Below, one piece after another: positions 4,145 to 6,047 of a stretch of DNA of 6,047 nucleotides; positions within the stretch are counted from its first letter, which is position 1, and each line of letters begins with the position of its first letter. The position numbers and the translations under genes were made by a program. Origin of the DNA: Bacillota bacterium (GTDB taxonomy: Bacteria; Bacillota; Clostridia; DSM-8532); the NCBI GenBank assembly GCA_023426765.1, contig JAEZBW010000307.1, positions 1-6,047 of the forward strand. Reading direction: 5' to 3'. The notes under the pieces are model-generated. The model worked only from the letters and a program-made list of their open reading frames with translations. It had not been told where the DNA came from and did no database searches.

Positions 4145-6047
4145 TCATTCAAGAAGTGCTTTGATCCTATGTGCCGTCTGTGCCAGCATTTGAGAATCAA
4201 GACGTCCCCGGGAATCGTCCGGGGGCTGGTAGGTATCCTGGGTAGTGAAAAGGTTCTTTCCTTCGAAGAAGCCATTTTTTTCATACCACTTAAGCTTCCA
4301 TTCCCAACCAGCTTTATAATCTGGGCGGTTTAACATCCCAAGATGCTCCCAAAGTATGAGGTCGCCACCGGCCGTGACGAATGAGAAATCTGGGCGCATC
4401 CGGCCTGGCTCAACCGTGCCTTCGCAAATGCGCTCATATTCGTACTCTAGACCCATATGATAAAGCTTGTCAGCGATGTTAAGCTCTGACTTGCTTCTCA
4501 CTAGATGTCCTTTTTCAGCTCTGTGAATAAGGTGTTTTGCATAGGGAGTCTCTTCGTCGCCACTTCTTACAACACCTTGGAAAATATTCGTATTTCGACG
4601 TTCCGTTTCTGAGCGCTCAGGGCGTGAATAGTCGAACAGGCCAGATGGGTTGTCTCCCTCTATCAACAATACAAGTTGCACACGAGATCTTGTCATAGAG
4701 GTATAAATCAACTCTCTGGAAAGAATGCGACAGTTCTTCGGTAATACAACAAAAACTTTTTTGAATTCACTACCCTGTGCCTTGTGCACGGTGAGGGCAT
4801 ACGCCAAACTCAAAGGTCCAGAACCGCCCTGGAAATCTCGCTTGCTATAGCCAAATCGCCAGAGAGGACGGTTCGCGAAAAGAACATTCAAATAACCACT
4901 CTTCTCAGTAGCGGCAATTCCGACCTCGCCGTTGGCTAAGTAATGTTCTTCAGATTTGCTGTCGAAACCATCCCGCCACTGGTTGATGGTCTGGATGACT
5001 TTGTCTTTCCGGACGATAGTTTCATCACCTAGACTAATGACCCAAGGATTTGCTGCCGCCTTGAGTTCTTTCCCCCGGAAGCACCGTTGGACCCATCGGT
5101 TGAGCTCATTAACTCCGTGCGGATTCATTCTAACAGGTGACAATATTTGCCACTGTTCTGCCCCATTGGGACTTTCAAATGGTAGGAGTCCTTCTTCGTT
5201 GAAACCAAGAGAGGTATCAAAACCTGAAATGTCCGAACTATCCTTCATCCCAAGGTGTCGTATAAAGGCTTCAGAAAAGCTGGAACGCAGTTCCTCAGGA
5301 TTTTTCCAAAATAATACATCAAGATCATTGAGTTTTTTTCCTGATTCTAAGTCGCTCAATATCCGGTCAGCATCCACTGGTTGGATTTCGCGAGTAAACC
5401 AGGCTGCCAGACGTAAAGCATCGGAGGGTTCGGCAGATGAAGTAGAGGTTCGAACTTCCACGGTCAGGCGCGCTAGTGCATTTTTTAGGGGAGTCCCATC
5501 TTCGGCAGAAAAATCGGTGTTCTCAAAATGGGCTATGAGATCAGCAAACGGGCGGCCTACACCAATGGGAGGCAACTGATTTGGATCTCCCACCAGAATG
5601 AGTCGCTGCACATGGGCCAAGTCTAGTGCTTCAATGGTAGCAACTAAGTAATCCATTGTGAGCATGGAGCTTTCGTCAATGATCACAGTCCGCTCTGCTC
5701 GGTATTTCTCTGTCCCCGTGAGCAGCGGTCGCTGCCGGTCGCTGTCGTAGCGGTTGAGTTTATTTAAGAACTGGGCAACGGTCATGGCCTCGGCATTGGT
5801 GGCATGCCCCAGGCGGACGCGGGCTTTTCCCGTGGGGGCGAGTAACAGTATGCCGCCTTGTGCGATTTGTTCGCAGAGCAAAAGGGCCCCAAGGACAGAT
5901 GTCTTGCCTGTACCCGCCCGACCCGTCAGGACGGTAAGTTTTCGTGAAGTAATCTTCGCAAGTGCAGCTGCCTGTTCACCAATGGCGGCAACGTGCCTGT
6001 CGTTTTTTGCGTCGAAGCAACCGCCAGCTTCTGAGATGGCCTTGATC
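4145..6047 (-). CDS. RecD-like SF1 DNA helicase with C-terminal PD-(D/E)XK nuclease-like domain, 5' end missing
   Basis: The frame is open to the right edge, so this is a C-terminal fragment of 633 residues (numbered from codon 6046). All RecD/SF1B motor motifs are present: Walker A GRAGTGKTS (42-50), APTGKAR (70-76), motif II DESS (124-127), motif III GDPNQLPPIG (153-162), RecD-type SPVRMNPHGVNELNRWVQ with its SH3-like barrel (KVIQTIN...NGEVG, about 349-376), motif V LTVHKAQGSEF (418-428) and motif VI YTSMTRSR (448-455). Such enzymes unwind DNA, typically 5' to 3', using ATP. After a linker, residues about 510-633 resemble a PD-(D/E)XK nuclease fold: RSKSELNIADKL helix, RPDF (D553), ILWEHLGM (E567) and Lys at 584 and 586 in the next helix. 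The Lys is not in the usual E-x-K position, so catalysis needs checking. Hand-counted 60-base lines range from 33% to 58% G+C against about 70% in gluQRS, which suggests transfer. Role may be repair, mobile-element maintenance or anti-phage defence; partners would lie beyond the edge. Confidence 0.88.
   Translation of the reverse strand, partial: IKAISEAGGCFDAKNDRHVAAIGEQAAALAKITSRKLTVLTGRAGTGKTSVLGALLLCEQIAQGGILLLAPTGKARVRLGHATNAEAMTVAQFLNKLNRYDSDRQRPLLTGTEKYRAERTVIIDESSMLTMDYLVATIEALDLAHVQRLILVGDPNQLPPIGVGRPFADLIAHFENTDFSAEDGTPLKNALARLTVEVRTSTSSAEPSDALRLAAWFTREIQPVDADRILSDLESGKKLNDLDVLFWKNPEELRSSFSEAFIRHLGMKDSSDISGFDTSLGFNEEGLLPFESPNGAEQWQILSPVRMNPHGVNELNRWVQRCFRGKELKAAANPWVISLGDETIVRKDKVIQTINQWRDGFDSKSEEHYLANGEVGIAATEKSGYLNVLFANRPLWRFGYSKRDFQGGSGPLSLAYALTVHKAQGSEFKKVFVVLPKNCRILSRELIYTSMTRSRVQLVLLIEGDNPSGLFDYSRPERSETERRNTNIFQGVVRSGDEETPYAKHLIHRAEKGHLVRSKSELNIADKLYHMGLEYEYERICEGTVEPGRMRPDFSFVTAGGDLILWEHLGMLNRPDYKAGWEWKLKWYEKNGFFEGKNLFTTQDTYQPPDDSRGRLDSQMLAQTAHRIKALLE

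Noticed and set aside
5879..5881. TTG at 5881 as the start of the helicase
   Set aside because: A start here would remove the Walker A motif, which is encoded in the same frame just upstream (GRAGTGKTS). The frame is open to the window edge, so the gene is truncated there.

Overview
The window looks like chromosomal DNA from a high-G+C Gram-negative bacterium. An outer-membrane beta-barrel protein and a GluQRS enzyme point to proteobacteria or related phyla. The style of the genes resembles the Desulfovibrio group (Desulfovibrionaceae), but that is an impression from pattern, not a demonstrated assignment. Every gene I can support lies on the minus strand, so transcription runs from high to low coordinates.

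Layout in the order of transcription. (1) 6047-4145: the 3' part of a large RecD-like SF1 helicase gene whose C-terminus carries a PD-(D/E)XK nuclease-like domain. The 5' end is outside the window. Base composition here is clearly lower in G+C than in the other genes. (2) 4144-3822: a 323-base non-coding stretch. Its helicase-proximal part is AT-rich (35% G+C by hand count over 4021-4140). Its other end holds a GC-rich hairpin and a candidate promoter for the next gene. (3) 3821-2985: gluQRS, the tRNA(Asp) glutamyl-queuosine synthetase, with a likely intrinsic terminator that begins at its stop codon. (4) 2763-1501: a GAF plus HD-GYP protein, probably a cyclic-di-GMP phosphodiesterase, with a possible leaderless start. 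(5) 1268-120: a secreted 12-strand autotransporter-type beta-barrel protein with a very short N-terminal region. Its upstream gap holds a perfect 8-bp inverted repeat over a candidate -10 box. (6) 78-1: the first 26 codons of another exported or membrane protein, with a strong Shine-Dalgarno sequence, 41 bases after the barrel gene and probably cotranscribed with it.

How they fit together: gluQRS is a tRNA-modification housekeeping gene that appears to be its own transcription unit. The GAF/HD-GYP gene and the following surface-protein genes may be functionally linked, because cyclic-di-GMP commonly controls cell-surface functions, but only gene order supports this here. The helicase-nuclease gene looks like a separate and probably horizontally acquired block that meets the core genome at about 4000-4145. 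It is the most likely place for an accessory (for example anti-phage) function, although its partners, if any, would lie beyond position 6047. Long plus-strand open frames opposite the GC-rich genes are antisense shadows.
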